From: Shimia abyssi
GTDB taxonomy: Bacteria > Pseudomonadota > Alphaproteobacteria > Rhodobacterales > Rhodobacteraceae
DNA length: 64,000 bases
Assembly (NCBI RefSeq): GCF_003014475.1
Contig: NZ_PYGJ01000016.1
Span: 44,569 to 108,568 of the forward strand
Direction of reading: 5' to 3'
Shown: in pieces, positions 25,219-35,330 of the stretch
How positions within the stretch are numbered: the first letter of the stretch is position 1
Layout of the letters: each line of letters opens with the position of its first letter
Notes under the pieces: model-generated
What the model saw: only the letters and a program-made list of their open reading frames with translations
What the model was told of the DNA's origin: nothing
The model's database searches: none
Program-made: the position numbers and the translations under genes

Positions 25219-26463
25219 TCAGCGTCGATCTCGAATGCTATAGTAAACCAAGGCAAAGATCGCCCAAGTCAAGGCCCCAAAAAATGTGACCATTACGAAG
25301 AGCATTAGCCGCTGCGGATATTCGGAACTCTCCGCGAGTGTTGGCTGAATGTATGTCGCAAGATACCGACTTTTTCGACGGGCCTCCGCTCGGGCGATAT
25401 CGTAAGCTGTCAGTGCGGCTAAATATGTCTGTTCGGAAAACTCCAACTCGACAGCGAGACGTTCAAATTCACCAAGAACTTCGGCGTAGTCTCCGCCTTC
25501 CGCCGAAGTTCCGCCCACACCGATCTTGCGGCGCTCTTCCGCAATGAGGGACCTGATCGCCTTGATGCGTCTTTCTGCTTGCGTCATTCGCGGATCCGAC
25601 GCGCGGGCTGTCTCTGAAACAATACTTATCTCGACTAACGCGTCAGCCAATGATTGTTGCAACGTGTTGATCAATCCCATTTGGACTTGAATATCTGCTG
25701 TCGGATCCGCGATCTGATTTATAGAGCGAAACTCCGTCACTGCTTGGCGGGATATTTTGAGACGTTCAACAGCCAACCCGAGGTCTTCTTCAGCATACCG
25801 TGTTGCATCCCGGCGAGCTTGTTCGGACAGCGCATTGATCACGCGGGAACTCTCCAAAACAATCGCTTCTGCGATGTTTTTGGCGTCATTCGCGGAGAAC
25901 GCATGCACGCGCAATTCAATCAGACCAGTGATGGAATCGTAGGAGATTCTGACCATGCGCCTCCAGTGCGATGCCAGATCTTCAATGGGTTTTTTTTCAT
26001 CAAACCCGAACACGAAATCGCGAGGATAGGGAGCTCCGTAGATCTTTCTAAGATCAAGTTTTTCGTCAATGGCTTTCACCAGTTCTTGATTTTGGATGAA
26101 TTCGTAAAGGATGTCGGCATCACTTGCCCCCCCCCCTCCGGAGATTTGCGTCAGCCCCCCCAATACGTCAATCGCGGAGGTGCCGTCTTCACTGCGCACC
26201 GTAAACCCAGTAATGGAGGCGTATTGGTCTTCGGCAACTACCCAGAGATAGAATGCCGCCACTATGGAGAGCACAGGGACCAGTAGGATAAAAGATAACG
26301 CTAAACCCCTGTGGCGGGGTTTCACAGTTGCTTCTAGGGCAAACGACCGTTTGTCGTCTGGCTGGGCTGCGGGTGGCACGCTTGGGAGGGGTTTTTGCAA
26401 GATGAAAACCAAGTATTGGCTGAATGGGAGTTGTCGTTGACAAGTCTTACAGAACCACCGCAT
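25219..26463 (-). CDS. kpsE: Capsule export inner-membrane protein (KpsE/CtrB-like)
   Basis: 414-residue polysaccharide co-polymerase/export protein linking the ABC transporter to the outer membrane. It has an N-terminal membrane helix (about 53-73, LALSFILLVPVLSIVAAFYL), a periplasmic Wzz-like and coiled-coil section (about 75-380; for example DLGLAVERLKISRQAVTEFR), and a C-terminal membrane helix (LMLFVMVTFFGALTWAIFAL). This topology and length fit KpsE/BexC. The ATG at 26463 is used; no good ribosome-binding site is seen and a later start in the first 40 residues is possible. kpsT follows after 8 bases; kpsM starts 29 bases away on the opposite strand. Confidence 0.87.
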   Translation of the reverse strand: MRWFCKTCQRQLPFSQYLVFILQKPLPSVPPAAQPDDKRSFALEATVKPRHRGLALSFILLVPVLSIVAAFYLWVVAEDQYASITGFTVRSEDGTSAIDVLGGLTQISGGGGASDADILYEFIQNQELVKAIDEKLDLRKIYGAPYPRDFVFGFDEKKPIEDLASHWRRMVRISYDSITGLIELRVHAFSANDAKNIAEAIVLESSRVINALSEQARRDATRYAEEDLGLAVERLKISRQAVTEFRSINQIADPTADIQVQMGLINTLQQSLADALVEISIVSETARASDPRMTQAERRIKAIRSLIAEERRKIGVGGTSAEGGDYAEVLGEFERLAVELEFSEQTYLAALTAYDIARAEARRKSRYLATYIQPTLAESSEYPQRLMLFVMVTFFGALTWAIFALVYYSIRDRR

Positions 26464-26492
26464 ACAAATCCATAGGGGTGCTAAACAGCGAA

Positions 26493-27290
26493 ATGGCAGT
26501 AGGTAGAATGAAAGTGGCTTCCCTGCCGAAATACCGTTCCGGCAGGATTATGATCGCCCTGATGCTGCGGGAAATGTCGACCACCTATGGTCGCTCTCCC
26601 GGTGGCTATCTTTGGGCGATAATGGACCCTGTAGCAGCGGTTGTGCTGTTGTCCTTTGCTTTCTCGCTCCTCCTGCGCGCACCCTCTTTGGGGACCAGTT
26701 TCTTGCTTTTTTATGCTGCTGGATATCTACCCTTCAATCTCTATAATATGGTCGCAAACACGACCTCACGCGCTTTGAGATTTTCCCGAGAGCTCCTAGC
26801 TTACCCTGATGTGACCTTTGTTGATGCTCTCTTTGCCCGGTTTATACTGAATACACTCACGCAGTTGATTGTCTTTATTGTCGTGATTTCGGGTATACTC
26901 GCTGTCATAGACACAACTGCAATTCTCGATTATCCCCAGATCCTGCACGCTCTTTTTCTTGCCTCCATATTGGGTCTTGGGCTGGGGACACTGAACGCTT
27001 TTCTTTTCGAGTGGTTTCCCGCATGGATGCAAGTATGGTCAATCCTGACGCGACCGTTGTTTTTGGCATCAGGCATTTTCTACATATTTGAAGACCTTCC
27101 CCGGGTCGCGCAAGATCTGCTTTGGTACAACCCTCTGTTCCACGTGACTGGCCTGATGCGCGCAGGCTTCTATCCAAGTTACCGCGCTGCGTATGCTTCG
27201 ACCCTGTTCGTTATGGCGATTGCATTAATCGCACTCGTTCTCGGATTGCTGCTGCTGCGCAAGCATTACAGAAATCTTGGCGAACTTTGA
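26493..27290 (+). CDS. kpsM: Capsule polysaccharide ABC transporter permease (KpsM-like)
   Basis: 265-residue ABC-2 type permease. Six hydrophobic segments are seen, including WAIMDPVAAVVLLSFAFSLL, LLFYAAGYLPFNLYNMVA, FIVVISGILAVI and the last LFVMAIALIALVLGLLLLRK. Family marks are MLREMSTTYGRSPGGYLWA near the N-terminus and ASGIFYIFEDLPRVAQDLLW, then YNPLFHVTGLMR. I used the ATG at 26493, with AGGGGTG about 12 bases upstream. Unlike the usual single kpsMTE operon, it is divergent from kpsE-kpsT with only 29 bases between start codons, so the promoters must overlap the coding ends. Confidence 0.87.
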   Translation: MAVGRMKVASLPKYRSGRIMIALMLREMSTTYGRSPGGYLWAIMDPVAAVVLLSFAFSLLLRAPSLGTSFLLFYAAGYLPFNLYNMVANTTSRALRFSRELLAYPDVTFVDALFARFILNTLTQLIVFIVVISGILAVIDTTAILDYPQILHALFLASILGLGLGTLNAFLFEWFPAWMQVWSILTRPLFLASGIFYIFEDLPRVAQDLLWYNPLFHVTGLMRAGFYPSYRAAYASTLFVMAIALIALVLGLLLLRKHYRNLGEL

Positions 27291-28040
27291 TGTGGGTGCG
27301 CGATAATAATTATAAAACAATAATGTACGCCACGTGATAGAGAGACGGTGCTTTACATGAACAGAAATTATCAGCATCGACGAACTGCGAACGGCGTTGA
27401 CCGCTGCAATGACGTCCAACAGGAACCTAATGGCCTCTGAAATAAACGGCGACGGGGCCAGAAAAGGCGTATTTGTTCCGTCTGAACGGCCAGCCTCGAC
27501 TGTCGCCCGTGCTTTGAGACGTCTTGAAGGTAACAAGCCCGAGCAATCACAAGACTAAATAAGTATAAGGTTGATCATCGTCGAATTGGCACTTTGCATT
27601 GCTTCCTGATTGTCAGGCGTTTCCCCTCCATTGTGCGTCGTCAACCACTTCGGAATGAGCTAGCCCCCAAAAACCGGACACTGACGTAAGCTGCGATTTG
27701 TAGTCTACTGACCATCAACACGAAGGAGTGTGAACGGCGGAGCAATACTCGGCCAAGGTCGCGCTGGAAGCGCTGAAGGGCGAGGGGACGGTTATCCCCG
27801 TAAAAACCCCGTGCGGAATCGCGATTTTCTACACGGGGAAATGTGCTTTGCAGCCCGCGCAAAACGACCTCAGTATCCGAAGTCCTAGATGAAGGCTAAT
27901 CTGCCTAAGGTGGGTTCCCTTGATGCAAGACCTGAATTGGCAAGCATCCTTATAGAGGCGGAAACACGGCGTCCTCAGAAGGATCGCTGCGCATTCTCTA
28001 TCATATCGCATCACAAACATGATCGCGAGGATTCAACGAG
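27291..28040. other. Mosaic of gene fragments
   Basis: 750 bases without an intact gene. At 27365-27558 a stop-bounded frame without a start reads ISIDELRTALTAAMTSNRNL and ends EGNKPEQSQD; it looks like a truncated real gene of unknown kind. At 27735-27800 the plus strand reads AEQYSAKVALEALKGEGTVI, an IS3 OrfA start, preceded by GCTAGCCCCCAAAAACCGGA (27660-27679), a likely IS end that resembles one at 60360-60382. The rest holds nothing I can name. Confidence 0.5.
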
Positions 28041-28436
28041 ATGACTTTCAGCCCCACCGCCAACATGCTTTCCAAAGCAATAGATGCATCAGGATTAACA
28101 CAAAGGGAGATTGCGGACCGCATTGGTTTGAAACATCCCAATGTCATTTGCATGATAAAGCAAGGCACCACCCGAGTACCACTCAATAGAATTCCGGCAC
28201 TATCTCAAACATTGGGTATGGATGAGAAGGAATTCCTGATCCTTGCGATCGAAGAGTATCATCCCGGAGTACACGAGATTCTGCTGGATGTACTTGGTGT
28301 GCCACTGACAGACGCTGAGTTGGGAATTCTGACAATGTTCCGGATGGCCGACATCAGAGGGAATATCGAAGTTGAAGGTTCATTCAGGCAGGCGCTGGAA
28401 GCGTTGCTGGATCTGGCAGCACAGAAAGCAATCTAA
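28041..28436 (+). CDS. XRE-type helix-turn-helix regulator
   Basis: 131-residue protein with an N-terminal Cro/C1-type helix-turn-helix: LSKAIDASGLTQREIADRIG, then KHPNVICMIKQGTTRVPLNR and IPALSQTLGM (about residues 9-60). The C-terminal ~65 residues (HEILLDVLGVPLTDAELGIL, then MFRMADIRGNIEVEGSFRQA) are helical and may bind a ligand or partner. Single-gene unit; the ATG at 28041 follows CGAGG. The target is unknown, possibly a neighbouring promoter. Confidence 0.8.
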   Translation: MTFSPTANMLSKAIDASGLTQREIADRIGLKHPNVICMIKQGTTRVPLNRIPALSQTLGMDEKEFLILAIEEYHPGVHEILLDVLGVPLTDAELGILTMFRMADIRGNIEVEGSFRQALEALLDLAAQKAI

Positions 28437-28661
28437 CCGGAGTGGGTTGCGAATGGGGATACAATCCAGCTCGTCGATACCCAACAAGACTAATCTGAGG
28501 CACCCGGTATCAGGAGTGGTATCCGGCAAGCGCAACCTTGGTGACCTGCCTCCCACGAACGGTGTCATGTCCATTTTCTCCCATGATTGTCTCCGGAAAC
28601 CGCACCGGCGGTGGCAGTCTGCATTTCTGTGAGAGGAGCGGCGTGCGCACCGGGTCCAGTT
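28437..28661. other. Short spacer
   Basis: 225 bases between convergent genes. No gene, clear hairpin or IS end seen. Confidence 0.4.
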
Positions 28662-29414
28662 TCAAGGGTCCGGCGGCGCGTATCTGTTCTTGTCGTCCTT
28701 CAAATGGTCGAGGCGCGCGTCCATGAGCTGAGCGATTTGGCCTTCTTCAAACGCCTCGCCGAGAAAGTCAAAAAGAGGTCGAAGGGCAGACGGGTCTTGT
28801 GCGTAACGATCATAGTCGATGCGGATGCAACGATCTGGATGCGCGGACATATACGATTCAAACAGTGTTTCTGCTTGATCCAGAATTTCTTTGACGCGTT
28901 CCGGTCGCTGATGTGCCCACCAGCCGGACTTCATGACGTCATCATGTGCCCGGTAGTTAAAAACAAACCGAGTGCCGGGAAAAAATCGGTGCATGAAATC
29001 CAGAAAATCGTGAAACCTGTCCGGATCCTGGTGATATCGGATTTCCTTGAAGCCCGAGGCCTTGGTACCTGGCGGAGGTTGAAGTACCTCACGTTCGAAA
29101 AAGCTGACCAGATTCCGCCCTAGCGTGTCCGGGTCGACCTGTTCACTTCCAAACCAAGGGTGTTCTGATGTCAGGGACCGTCCTATACGCCTGTGCGACT
29201 GGACAGGTTCGCAGTTCGACAAGGCTGCCCAGCTGCGAAAGAGGTGGTAGAGCAAATTGTTGTTCTCACCCCGGATGCAATATCCCGGAATGGTATTGAG
29301 GATTTTCTGGACAAGCGTGGACCCAGACCTCCCATACGTGATCAGGAAGACATGCTGTCGAGGCTGCTGACGTAACCTCACACGGGCGCGAAAATTCTGA
29401 ATTTCTCGAAACAC
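28662..29414 (-). CDS. Sulfotransferase-family protein
   Basis: 250-residue P-loop protein of the sulfotransferase superfamily, which moves sulfate from PAPS to sugars or other acceptors. The PAPS 5'-phosphosulfate loop is VFLITYGRSGSTLVQKILN near residue 25. The 3'-phosphate region is less clear but FVFNYRAHDDVMKSGWWAHQ fits, followed by CIRIDYDRYAQDPSALRPLF, the usual RYEDL-like motif. The GTG at 29414 has AGGGG a few bases upstream. In this setting it could sulfate the exported polysaccharide. It is one of two sulfotransferase-like genes in the window. Confidence 0.82.
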   Translation of the reverse strand: MFREIQNFRARVRLRQQPRQHVFLITYGRSGSTLVQKILNTIPGYCIRGENNNLLYHLFRSWAALSNCEPVQSHRRIGRSLTSEHPWFGSEQVDPDTLGRNLVSFFEREVLQPPPGTKASGFKEIRYHQDPDRFHDFLDFMHRFFPGTRFVFNYRAHDDVMKSGWWAHQRPERVKEILDQAETLFESYMSAHPDRCIRIDYDRYAQDPSALRPLFDFLGEAFEEGQIAQLMDARLDHLKDDKNRYAPPDP

Positions 29415-29551
29415 GGAAGCCCCTTTACATAGCTACGCACCGACATAACTTACATTGCCAATACAACGGGTTACTGCAACCCTCGTGATCGAATTATTCT
29501 CGGCAACCAGGCTCCTGGCACACCAAATACTGTGACGTGTGTCTCACTGTT

Positions 29552-29579
29552 TTGATCAGAAAAACGTTGCTTTTATAGT
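29552..29579 (+). promoter_or_regulatory. Sigma-70-type promoter candidate for the first giant RTX gene
   Basis: TTGATC (29552-29557), a 16-base spacer and TATAGT (29574-29579), located ~50 bases before the RTX start codon. Match to consensus is fair. Confidence 0.45.
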
Positions 29580-29630
29580 AATTTCGCTCATTGTGGATCT
29601 TCATGATTATACATTTATTTTAGGTGGAAC

Positions 29631-32600
29631 ATGCCAGAACATACCAAGAATCTGGCCGAACAACTTGAAGACTTGGGCCAAGCATATTATGCGCTAAATT
29701 CCGCAAAAAGCCTCCGTAAGGCCATAAAGGGGGTCGAAAGCCTCACTGAAAGTCCCCAGATCTTGAGGGATTCAGCAAAGGCTCTTGAGAAAATTGCCGA
29801 CGGTGCAGAATATTCAGCCAGAGTTATGGGTAAGGTTGGTTTTTTAAAGTTTGTTTCGCGCCCTCTCGATTCCATTGCGGAGAAAACAAAAGCGTGGGCG
29901 CAAGGAATTCAGTCCAAGATCAAGAACATTGAATTTTGGGAGCAGGCAAATGGTAAACTTGGCAAAGCCGATAACACCCTCAAAAATGCCTTTGATCAAG
30001 CAAAGATCGAAGAAACATCCAGAAAAATAAATGATCTGTCCAACAAGATGGCGGCCGCAAGTGACAAACTGGACGCCGCTTTGGTTTTTGCCAGTTCTGA
30101 CATTGGAGACGGGGACCCGAAAATTGAAGCGTTGAAACAGCGCATCGCGGATCACGTGGCCCGGATCGAAAGCCGAACCGAAGATGCCGGGGATTTCATA
30201 AAGCCTGCTGCGACACTAGCGAAGCCAATTGCAACTGCGATAGATGCCGCCACCGCGCTTCTGTCGTCATCGACGGTTCTCGCAACTATTCAGTCCTTTG
30301 CTATTGCGCTTAATGGCGTAGTCTCCGCCTTCAATTACGCTATTGGACCAATCAATAGTGTGGTCAGTAAAGCGAAGCCCGTTATTGACGCCCTAGACAG
30401 CATTTTCGGATGGCTCCTAAGCCCTTTAGAGGGCGCTCTGGAATGGATTGTGGAGAAGACGGGCATTGGTGATGTGATCGATTCTCTCGTATCCAAAGTG
30501 ACTGACCTGTTGCCGAATACTGATTTCCTTGAACCGATTGTTGCCCAATTTACCACCCAACTAACAAACCTTGAGAATTATGTTTCCCTAGATATCGTTG
30601 CACAGCTTGAAAGGCTGGTCGTACAACTTGGATCAGACGCGCTTGAGGCAACACTGCGGGGTACTTCCGATAGTGAGGGCGAAGTTTATCTCGGGACTCT
30701 CGCGAAACCCGGTCCTGAAACGGCAACGACCAAGGGCGGAAATGATATCCTTCTGGGTGGCATCTACGACGATACGCTGAATGGAGGAGCTGGTGATGAC
30801 TTCTTCATTGGCGGCGGCGGAGACGACCTGATCATAGGCGGCGCCGGGCGGGACGTTGTGTTGTTTAACGGCAAGATCGAAGACTTTGGGCTCCTTTCCA
30901 GGCTCACCCCGGAAGGATTTGCTTCGGGCACATGGGTCATTGCGGATTACAGTGACCTCGGACCAAGCAACAACGGCACCGATACCCTGGAGGGGGTTGA
31001 AACCCTGATCTTCGACGACATGGTCGTTGATATCGACGAGATTGATACCTTCATTCAAACCCGCTCAGAAGACGGTGACATTACGCTGGTTACCCAAGAG
31101 TTCTCAAATGTCTTCGTTGACGGCGAGCCTGTATTGACCTCAAACGGCGTCGATTGGACATTTGGCGGCGCGGGCTTTGATCAGTTCCTGACAGGCCCCG
31201 GAAACGACCGGCTTGCCTCAAGCGACAATGGCCTTGCCTCAGAATACTTCGGGTTTCCTGGAGACAGGCTTGACGGTGGAGCAGGAAACGACACTTTCCT
31301 TGTCTCTCGGAATGGGACGTTTGATATCGTTTTGGGCGGGGATGGAGAGGACGCGGTCAACTTCAACGACATGCCGAGGGCGGTTTCAGTGTTTCTCGCT
31401 CATGGGCTCTCCGGAGCCCTCTATCGGCCCACCGATGTCGAAATCGATATGGATCCATATGGGCAGTATGTCCCACAGGGATCAATCTTCTTTGGTCCTA
31501 CCGCCTCCGAATATGTCTCCGAATTTCCGTTCTCAATGATCCAGGATGTCGAGCGGATCAACGGATCGGACTACGGCGACATATTCTGGGGAGATGATCA
31601 GGCCAACTTGATCAACGGACGCGACGGTGACGATTCCATTCGTGGTCTTGGTGGCGACGACCTTCTTCTTGGCGGAAATGGGAACGACTGGCTGATTGGT
31701 GACCGTGGAAATGACACCCTGATGGGTGGGAACGGTTCAAATTATTATGTTGGCGGATTGGGCGATGACTTCATTGAAGACACGTCAAGTTTCGGCTCGA
31801 CGGTGTTCTATGGCCCGGAACACGACGGAATTAGATACGCCTACGACATTGATTTTCCAGAGTTTAAAACGACGGGCTATGTGAATGAGCGATTGGATTT
31901 GCCCGATGGCATTGTCATTTTAGGCGAGCTCAGCCCTGGTGTGCAGCAGGTGTCCAAATACGCCTCAGGCATCGTTGCAGGTGATCGCATCGGCGTGGAT
32001 ACAATCAAAGGCATTGACGAAATAGTCGGCAGCGCTGGCGCAGACATTATCCAAGCTGCAGACAGCTTACATCAGCTTATTTTAGCTGGCGCAGGAGATG
32101 ATGACCTCCGGGGAAGCACCGCCGGCAATTCAGCCGCGCTTTTTGGAGGCCAAGGCAATGACCATTTCAGCAGTCAAACGATCGCAGCTGACATGCTTGT
32201 GGGCGAGGTTGGTGATGACACGTTTTTCTATCGTGGAGACACGCGCATCGAAGGAGACAAAATTTATGGAGACATTGCTGGTCTAGAAACGGTAATTGGT
32301 TTTAACACTCTGGATATGTCTGAGAGCGGCCTGTCTCTCCAACTTTTCTTTGATATTGATACTGGATTTGGGAACGGTTGGACACTTGACACATTGGGAC
32401 GTAGTGGTGGGACTGCAGATCGCTTCATACCAGCTACGGCCGGTATCTATGGAGCGACGGACTCTGTAGTACCTGATGGGCTTTCGGCGCCTCAAACCCA
32501 AGATGGGGCGCTGTTTGGCGCTGCGACCCTGTTCCGAATCGATCTGATTAAAGGCTCCGCCCAGCGTGATATTGTGACTGTCGGCACACCTGGAAGGGCA

Positions 32601-35189
32601 ATGGAGGTTCAAGGCTATGATGGCGACGACGTTCTGTTTGGTAGCCAGCTTGCCTCCGACATACTGAATGGTGGCGCTGGAGATGATGTCCTTGGTACTA
32701 TCAATCAAAATTCCTACAGTAATTTTGATTTAGAGACAGTCACTACCCTCGCTGGTGGCTCCGGCAATGATCTATTTGTGGCAGGAGATGCGCGAGAGGT
32801 CTTCATCGGTGGACCGGATATCGATGAGCTGACTTATGAGGCAAGTGATGCAGCTGTTCAGGTTAGTTTAGCGACAGGGGTTGGGACGGGCGGCTTTGCT
32901 GAAGCTGACCAGATTTATCAAGTCGAAATTCTGACCGGGTCTGCATTTGGAGATCTGCTTGTTGGCGATGATCTTGGCAATCTCCTTTTGGGCTGGTTGG
33001 GGGATGACACTATAAACGGCGGGGGCGACGCGGATCTCCTCTTTGGGGATGCCGGACATGATCTCCTGCAAGGAGGACTTGGCAATGATGCACTACATGG
33101 CGGCGACGGAAACGACACGCTGGATGGTGGCGAGGGTGTAGATACAGCTTCGTTCAACCTTTATCAGATTACCCCTAAAAACCTTGCAGACGGCATCGTG
33201 ACCGAAGCGGGTGGCATTGTTGCAGATTTGACGACTGGGATTGCGGGAAGCGACACACTCATCGACATCGAAAACCTCGAAGGCACCAATGCAGACGACA
33301 CATTGCGGGGCGACGAGTTTGACAATGCGCTGGCAGGCGATGGCGGCGACGATTTGCTGGAAGGCAATGGAGGAGATGACGTCCTTCTGGGCGGTGACGG
33401 GAACGACACGCTGCGGGGCGGGTCAGGCGACGACTGGTTTAGTGGCGGCGGCGGATCAAACCTGCATAGCGGCGACGATGGTGATGATACGCTCGATTTC
33501 GCGGGCCGGGACTACGGCATTACCGTGGTCATGGCCGGGGTCGGTAGCCGGCAGGGCCTCGACACTGGGATTGTAAACAGCCTTGTGGAAGTCGATTTTC
33601 CGGTTTGGACAGACAGTCTGTCCACTGAGATCGGGCCAAGCGGGGACCCCGAGGATCTCATTGCGACCGGAACAGACGAAATCCGCTTCACAACGCGCAC
33701 ACTTGACCGTGGTACACCGGATCCCAGCGATGATCTTGTCGAGAACGTGGCTGAAATTACACCTGAACGCATTTTCCGCCTCAATCCGGAATACGCACGT
33801 GGCCCTGCCGACCTGCTCCCGGTAGACGGGCTTCCTGATTTTGTACTGCGCACCGCAGAGCAAGCCATTACGGTCGTCGGGCGCTACGTTGGCACAATCG
33901 ATCTTTTTGATGGGATCGAAACCATCGTAGGCGGATTGGGCGATGATGATTTTCTCGGCAACAGTGAAGACACCACGTTCCATGGGGGTATTGGGGAAGA
34001 CACGATCCGCGGCGGCGCCGGGTCGGATACGTCCAGCTATCTGGCATCGGAAGCGGCTGTCACAATCAACCTTGGCACGGGTGTGATTGAAGGCGGTGAT
34101 GCCACGGGAGATGTTCTGGAAAGTATCGAGAATATCACCGGATCGGAGTGGGATGACTCTTTGACAGGTGACGAGGGCGCGAACTGGCTCAAGGGCGATA
34201 AGGGCAGTGACACTCTGATTGGGGGTGCCGGTGATGACACCTTGCAGGGTGGCGAAGGTCTCGACAGCCATGTTGGTGGGGCGGGACGTGACACCGTGAT
34301 CTTTGACTATTCGTCGGAAAACTATACAGCCCGCCGCATCGAAGGTGGCGGACTGCGTATTTTCGAGATCGACGGTGCGGAGCGTTTGGGCGAGGACATC
34401 ATCGCGGGCGACATTGAAGTCGTGCAGTTCACCGACCGTACATTCGAAATCGCCGACCTTCCCGTGCTTGACGGTACCGCTTATGACGACGTTCTGAACG
34501 GCACAGATGTGGGCGATGTGGTCATGGGGCGCGAGGGATCTGATCGCATGAGTGGGAACGGCGGCGCGGACCTGCTCTACGGCGATGAAGGTGACGATGT
34601 CATTAACGGAGGCGCGAACAACGACACCCTTATCGGCGGGGCTGGGCGTGACAGGATGGCGGGCGGCGACGGTGATGATCTCTATCAGGTGGATAACCTC
34701 AATGATTGGATAGTGGAATTTGAGGATAGCGGTGACGATACGGTTGAAAGCTCGGTTGATCATACTCTTGACCCGGAAGTCGAAACGCTGCGCTTTGTTG
34801 GGGATATCGGGCGCACTGGACTCGGCAATGATGGTGCAAACCGTATTGAGGGTACTGCAGCTAATGATCATCTCGATGGTGCGGGAGGCAATGACACTCT
34901 GGAGGGCGGCGGTGGCAATGACCTCCTGACGGGTGGCGCAGGTGCAGACACTTTCGTCTTCGCAGCAGGAAATGGCAACGATACGATCAATGATTTCAGC
35001 TTTGCCGAAATGGACCAACTCAACGTGCTTGGCTTGGGTTTAACATCGGAAGCCGAAGTTCTCGGTTCGATGGCAGACACTGTAAACGGTGCGTTGCTGT
35101 CCGCAAACGGCACAACCATTCTTTTTGACGGACAGTTGGTTGCAGAATTCACTTCATCCACTGGGTGGTTTGATGAGACGATATTGTAG
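29631..35189 (+). CDS. Giant RTX protein with helical N-terminal domain
   Basis: 1852-residue secreted calcium-binding protein. Residues ~1-340 form an alpha-helical region without RTX repeats (NLAEQLEDLGQAYYALNSAK ... PLEGALEWIVEKTGIGDVI), similar in style to pore-forming or coiled regions but not recognised. From ~370 onwards many RTX blocks alternate with non-RTX spacers (DTLNGGAGDDFFIGGGGDD, SIRGLGGDDLLLGGNGND, LLQGGLGNDALHGGDGND). The C-terminal ~80 residues (TINDFSFAEMDQLNVLGLGL ... GWFDETIL) match those of the next gene and of the RTX gene at 13290. No signal peptide; type I secretion is likely. The ATG at 29631 has AGGTGG a few bases upstream. Role: adhesin, toxin or matrix protein. 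Confidence 0.85.
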   Translation: MPEHTKNLAEQLEDLGQAYYALNSAKSLRKAIKGVESLTESPQILRDSAKALEKIADGAEYSARVMGKVGFLKFVSRPLDSIAEKTKAWAQGIQSKIKNIEFWEQANGKLGKADNTLKNAFDQAKIEETSRKINDLSNKMAAASDKLDAALVFASSDIGDGDPKIEALKQRIADHVARIESRTEDAGDFIKPAATLAKPIATAIDAATALLSSSTVLATIQSFAIALNGVVSAFNYAIGPINSVVSKAKPVIDALDSIFGWLLSPLEGALEWIVEKTGIGDVIDSLVSKVTDLLPNTDFLEPIVAQFTTQLTNLENYVSLDIVAQLERLVVQLGSDALEATLRGTSDSEGEVYLGTLAKPGPETATTKGGNDILLGGIYDDTLNGGAGDDFFIGGGGDDLIIGGAGRDVVLFNGKIEDFGLLSRLTPEGFASGTWVIADYSDLGPSNNGTDTLEGVETLIFDDMVVDIDEIDTFIQTRSEDGDITLVTQEFSNVFVDGEPVLTSNGVDWTFGGAGFDQFLTGPGNDRLASSDNGLASEYFGFPGDRLDGGAGNDTFLVSRNGTFDIVLGGDGEDAVNFNDMPRAVSVFLAHGLSGALYRPTDVEIDMDPYGQYVPQGSIFFGPTASEYVSEFPFSMIQDVERINGSDYGDIFWGDDQANLINGRDGDDSIRGLGGDDLLLGGNGNDWLIGDRGNDTLMGGNGSNYYVGGLGDDFIEDTSSFGSTVFYGPEHDGIRYAYDIDFPEFKTTGYVNERLDLPDGIVILGELSPGVQQVSKYASGIVAGDRIGVDTIKGIDEIVGSAGADIIQAADSLHQLILAGAGDDDLRGSTAGNSAALFGGQGNDHFSSQTIAADMLVGEVGDDTFFYRGDTRIEGDKIYGDIAGLETVIGFNTLDMSESGLSLQLFFDIDTGFGNGWTLDTLGRSGGTADRFIPATAGIYGATDSVVPDGLSAPQTQDGALFGAATLFRIDLIKGSAQRDIVTVGTPGRAMEVQGYDGDDVLFGSQLASDILNGGAGDDVLGTINQNSYSNFDLETVTTLAGGSGNDLFVAGDAREVFIGGPDIDELTYEASDAAVQVSLATGVGTGGFAEADQIYQVEILTGSAFGDLLVGDDLGNLLLGWLGDDTINGGGDADLLFGDAGHDLLQGGLGNDALHGGDGNDTLDGGEGVDTASFNLYQITPKNLADGIVTEAGGIVADLTTGIAGSDTLIDIENLEGTNADDTLRGDEFDNALAGDGGDDLLEGNGGDDVLLGGDGNDTLRGGSGDDWFSGGGGSNLHSGDDGDDTLDFAGRDYGITVVMAGVGSRQGLDTGIVNSLVEVDFPVWTDSLSTEIGPSGDPEDLIATGTDEIRFTTRTLDRGTPDPSDDLVENVAEITPERIFRLNPEYARGPADLLPVDGLPDFVLRTAEQAITVVGRYVGTIDLFDGIETIVGGLGDDDFLGNSEDTTFHGGIGEDTIRGGAGSDTSSYLASEAAVTINLGTGVIEGGDATGDVLESIENITGSEWDDSLTGDEGANWLKGDKGSDTLIGGAGDDTLQGGEGLDSHVGGAGRDTVIFDYSSENYTARRIEGGGLRIFEIDGAERLGEDIIAGDIEVVQFTDRTFEIADLPVLDGTAYDDVLNGTDVGDVVMGREGSDRMSGNGGADLLYGDEGDDVINGGANNDTLIGGAGRDRMAGGDGDDLYQVDNLNDWIVEFEDSGDDTVESSVDHTLDPEVETLRFVGDIGRTGLGNDGANRIEGTAANDHLDGAGGNDTLEGGGGNDLLTGGAGADTFVFAAGNGNDTINDFSFAEMDQLNVLGLGLTSEAEVLGSMADTVNGALLSANGTTILFDGQLVAEFTSSTGWFDETIL

Positions 35190-35330
35190 GGGCTATTCAA
35201 GCCCGAAAATGGAACGCCAGACCACCCCATTCAAAAAGCTGGTGATCTATTCCAACGTGGTCAGATGCATTTGCAGGGCACGTAGCTCTGTGCTGTTTGT
35301 TCGAAACTTTATCGTAAGAGGTTGCTAAAA

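Noticed and set aside
33456..35018. 520-codon open frame on the minus strand opposite the giant RTX gene
   Set aside because: Arises from the biased codon pattern of Gly/Asp repeats; no ribosome-binding site or family motifs, and the plus strand has clear RTX sequence.
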